From Thermoplasmata archaeon (GTDB taxonomy: Archaea > Thermoplasmatota > Thermoplasmata > Lutacidiplasmatales > UBA184), in NCBI GenBank assembly GCA_022750355.1, contig JAKIVW010000030.1, positions 5,967 through 14,957 of the forward strand: 8,991 nt of DNA. Reading direction: 5' to 3'. Each line of letters begins with the position of its first letter. The stretch's first letter is position 1. Below the pieces are notes generated by a model. It was not told the DNA's origin and ran no database searches. It saw only the letters and a program-made list of their open reading frames with translations. Below, piece after piece: positions 7,110 through 8,991 of this stretch. The translations under genes were made by a program, and so were the position numbers.

Positions 7110-8432
7110 GTGACGCAGCTGGTCTTGACTCCCCGGGGGGGAGCGTTCCTCGCGGCCGGACTGGTCACCCTCTTCCTCGCCTTCTACACCCTCAGCCTCA
7201 TGTTGTTCGTCTTCGCCGCGTTCGTCATCGCGTTCGTGGCCGCCGAAATCTTCCTCTTTGCGTATGCGACGCGTGGTTTCGGACCCGGCGCATTTCGCGC
7301 TCAGCGTCTCGAATGTAGCTCGTTCGTCCCCGTGAACGGGACTGCGTTCGTCGCGGTACGCATCGTCCCGACGCTCAAATCGGGAATCTATGCCGAAGTA
7401 TTCGATTCCCATCCGGACCGGCTGACGGTCGTCGACGGCTCGCCGCGGTTGCTGACCTGGTGGGCGCCCGGCGCCGCGAAGACGCTCGCGTACGTGACCC
7501 GACCCCGCGTGCGGGGTCGGTTCGAGCTCGGTCCCACCATGGTGGTCGCCCACGACACCTTCGGCTTTGGATTCAAGGAGGTGGCCCTCGTGACCCCGTG
7601 GACGTTGGAAGCGATCCCCCACTACCCGTCGATCCGTCTTCGCCGACCGGAACGCTTCCCCACGCCGACCTTCGGCCAGTCCCCCCACTCCGCGCGCGGC
7701 GCCGGGATGGACTTCCACTCTCTTCGGGAGTACGTCAGCACGGACGACCCGCGACGGATCGCGTGGACCCGCTCGGGGAAAGGCACGATGTACGTGCGCG
7801 AGTTCCAGCGCGAGAACCAAGAAGAAGTGGTGGTCTTGTTGGATATCGGCCGCGCGATGGCCGCCGGGGCCGGCACGGCCGACTCGCTCGAGGAGGCGGT
7901 GGTCGCCGCCGGCTTCGCCGCGCAGTACGCCTTTGACGAGGACATTCGGTTCGGACTCATCCTCTTCTCGGACCGGGTCGTTCGGCACCTGCCGCCGGGC
8001 CGTGGGCCCGAGCACGAGTTCGAGGTCGCCCGGATGCTCGCGGGGGCGGAGATCGAACCCAGGGACTCGTCCCTCGCGGGCGTCTTCGACTACCTCGTAC
8101 CCCTGCTGACGTTCCCCGCGCATCTCCTCGCCTTTTCGTCCCTGGAGGGCGACCCCGCGGAATTGGGCCGCGCCTGGGGACGGCTCGCGAGGTCGGGCCA
8201 CCACCTCAACGTCTTCGCCCCGGACCTCAAGGGGATCTACCCCCCGCTCCCCTCCGGTTCCAGTCAGGCGGCCCTGGAGCTCCTCGTGCGTCCGGAGGAG
8301 GAGCGGGTGGACCGCCAGGCGGACGGTCTGCGCGCGCTCGGGGTTCCGGTCGCGCGGTACGGTCGGAGCGGTGCGACCGAAGGGCTGAACCTCGTCTTCG
8401 CGCAGATCCGGGGACGGAGGGCCGCCGGATGA
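7110..8432 (+). CDS. DUF58 membrane protein, MoxR partner
   Basis: The 440-residue protein has two adjacent membrane segments near the N-terminus (about 11-29 and 31-52), then an extended beta-rich region and the DUF58 domain. The DUF58 signature runs LREYVSTDDPRRIAW (205-219), SGKGTMYVREFQRE (222-235) and VVVLLDIGRAM (240-250). Beyond it is a von Willebrand A-like fold (ILFSDRVV at 284-291; HLLAFSSLEGD at 338-348). The MIDAS metal motif DxSxS reads D245-x-G-x-A, so metal binding as in classical VWA domains is doubtful. MoxR ATPases are typically encoded next to such proteins, and this one follows MoxR by 23 bases. GTG 7110 has GGAG 11 bases upstream. TTG 7083 overlaps the MoxR stop and is a possible coupled start. 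The next gene overlaps by ATGA. Confidence 0.9.
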   Translation: MTQLVLTPRGGAFLAAGLVTLFLAFYTLSLMLFVFAAFVIAFVAAEIFLFAYATRGFGPGAFRAQRLECSSFVPVNGTAFVAVRIVPTLKSGIYAEVFDSHPDRLTVVDGSPRLLTWWAPGAAKTLAYVTRPRVRGRFELGPTMVVAHDTFGFGFKEVALVTPWTLEAIPHYPSIRLRRPERFPTPTFGQSPHSARGAGMDFHSLREYVSTDDPRRIAWTRSGKGTMYVREFQRENQEEVVVLLDIGRAMAAGAGTADSLEEAVVAAGFAAQYAFDEDIRFGLILFSDRVVRHLPPGRGPEHEFEVARMLAGAEIEPRDSSLAGVFDYLVPLLTFPAHLLAFSSLEGDPAELGRAWGRLARSGHHLNVFAPDLKGIYPPLPSGSSQAALELLVRPEEERVDRQADGLRALGVPVARYGRSGATEGLNLVFAQIRGRRAAG

Positions 8433-8991
8433 ACGAGCGCGCCCTCGCGACCGGATTGTTCCTGCTGCCGTTCCTCTACGTGGCGGCCCTCATCCTCCCG
8501 ATGTTCCCCCGCTCCGACCTCGGGGTCTACTTCGCCTTCGCCACGTGTGTCGCGATCGCCCTCATCCTCGGTCTCGGCGGCGCCACCGGGCAGTTGGTGG
8601 CGGTCGTGCTCGACATTCTCCTGGTCGTACTGGTCATCGTCGCGCTCATCGCCGCGACCACCTTCGGGGGCCTCGCCAGTGAACTCACTGCGGGCGTCCT
8701 CGTGGGCTTGCCGTTCCTGATCTCGGCCCTCGCCTGGCGGGAGCGGTCCGGCCTCGCCCATCGGACCGTGGCGCTCGCGTTGGCGATCGCACTCGGCACC
8801 GCGCTCCTCGCGGCCCGCGAAGCCGTGGTCGCGTCCGCCACGCCGGCTTCGCCCACCGATTTCGTTCAGTCGTTCTTCACGATCAACGTGACGCAACTGC
8901 AGGGGCTCGGGACGATCGCCGTCGGATCCGCCGAGCCGGACCTGCCGCTGCGCGCGGCGTTCGACCCGACGTTCGCCGCGCTGGGCGCTCT
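8429..8991 (+). CDS. Multi-pass membrane protein, cut by the right edge
   Basis: ATG 8429 overlaps the DUF58 stop (ATGA), so the two are translationally coupled. The visible 187 codons have no stop and run off the edge. About five membrane segments can be placed: 8-25, 33-52, 56-79, 87-103 and 112-136. The part after residue 137 is soluble and, with the N-terminus inside, would lie outside the cell; it includes the N-glycosylation sequon Asn-Val-Thr (153-155). Five segments followed by an external domain, encoded directly after MoxR and DUF58, is the position and shape of the transglutaminase-type membrane proteins (TgpA-like) of other MoxR/DUF58 loci. No transglutaminase motif is visible in the part present, so this is inference from context. 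Third positions are strongly GC, supporting coding. Confidence 0.82.
   Translation, partial: MNERALATGLFLLPFLYVAALILPMFPRSDLGVYFAFATCVAIALILGLGGATGQLVAVVLDILLVVLVIVALIAATTFGGLASELTAGVLVGLPFLISALAWRERSGLAHRTVALALAIALGTALLAAREAVVASATPASPTDFVQSFFTINVTQLQGLGTIAVGSAEPDLPLRAAFDPTFAALGA

Noticed and set aside
8264..8896. 210-codon minus-strand frame near the right edge
   Set aside because: Charged, repetitive Arg/Glu/Gly sequence opposite membrane-segment codons of the coupled plus-strand gene; a shadow.

Overview
The window looks like chromosome from a high-GC prokaryote, most likely an archaeon. The evidence is the close resemblance of the first complete gene to the tricorn-interacting factor F1 of Thermoplasma, an archaeal-type threonine synthase with an N-terminal zinc ribbon, and start codons without a uniform Shine-Dalgarno sequence (one TTG, three GTG). 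A high-GC Thermoplasmatota-like lineage is my best guess, but no rRNA or tRNA is present to fix it. I see no phage, insertion sequence, CRISPR array or RNA gene.

Left part (about 1-4007). After a possible gene tail at the left edge, three metabolic genes lie on the minus strand, reading right to left: threonine synthase (2814-4007), a zinc-free MDR-family NAD(P)-dependent dehydrogenase (1679-2671) and a proline-iminopeptidase-type alpha/beta hydrolase (334-1293). The gaps between them (142 and 385 bases) are too wide for a tight operon. Wobble positions are less GC-rich here than on the right. Positions 1-333 and 1294-1678 hold small dyads but no gene I can defend.

Middle (4008-5030). About 370 bases without a convincing gene separate the divergent threonine synthase from a plus-strand gene of unknown function (4375-4875). 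A 155-base spacer follows, carrying a 16-bp perfect palindrome and a second dyad just ahead of the next operon.

Right part (5031-8991, continuing past the edge). This is a compact plus-strand operon: a soluble DUF4129-like protein, a small single-pass membrane protein, a MoxR AAA+ ATPase, a DUF58 protein with two membrane segments and a degenerate VWA-type motif, and a multi-pass membrane protein cut by the edge. Spacing is 23 nt, then a long overlap, then 23 nt, then an ATGA overlap. In known MoxR/DUF58 systems the ATPase is thought to act as a chaperone remodelling a membrane-bound DUF58/VWA partner, often beside transglutaminase/DUF4129 membrane proteins. Here the DUF4129-like part is a separate small soluble protein at the head of the operon. 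This operon is the window's best candidate for an under-described system.
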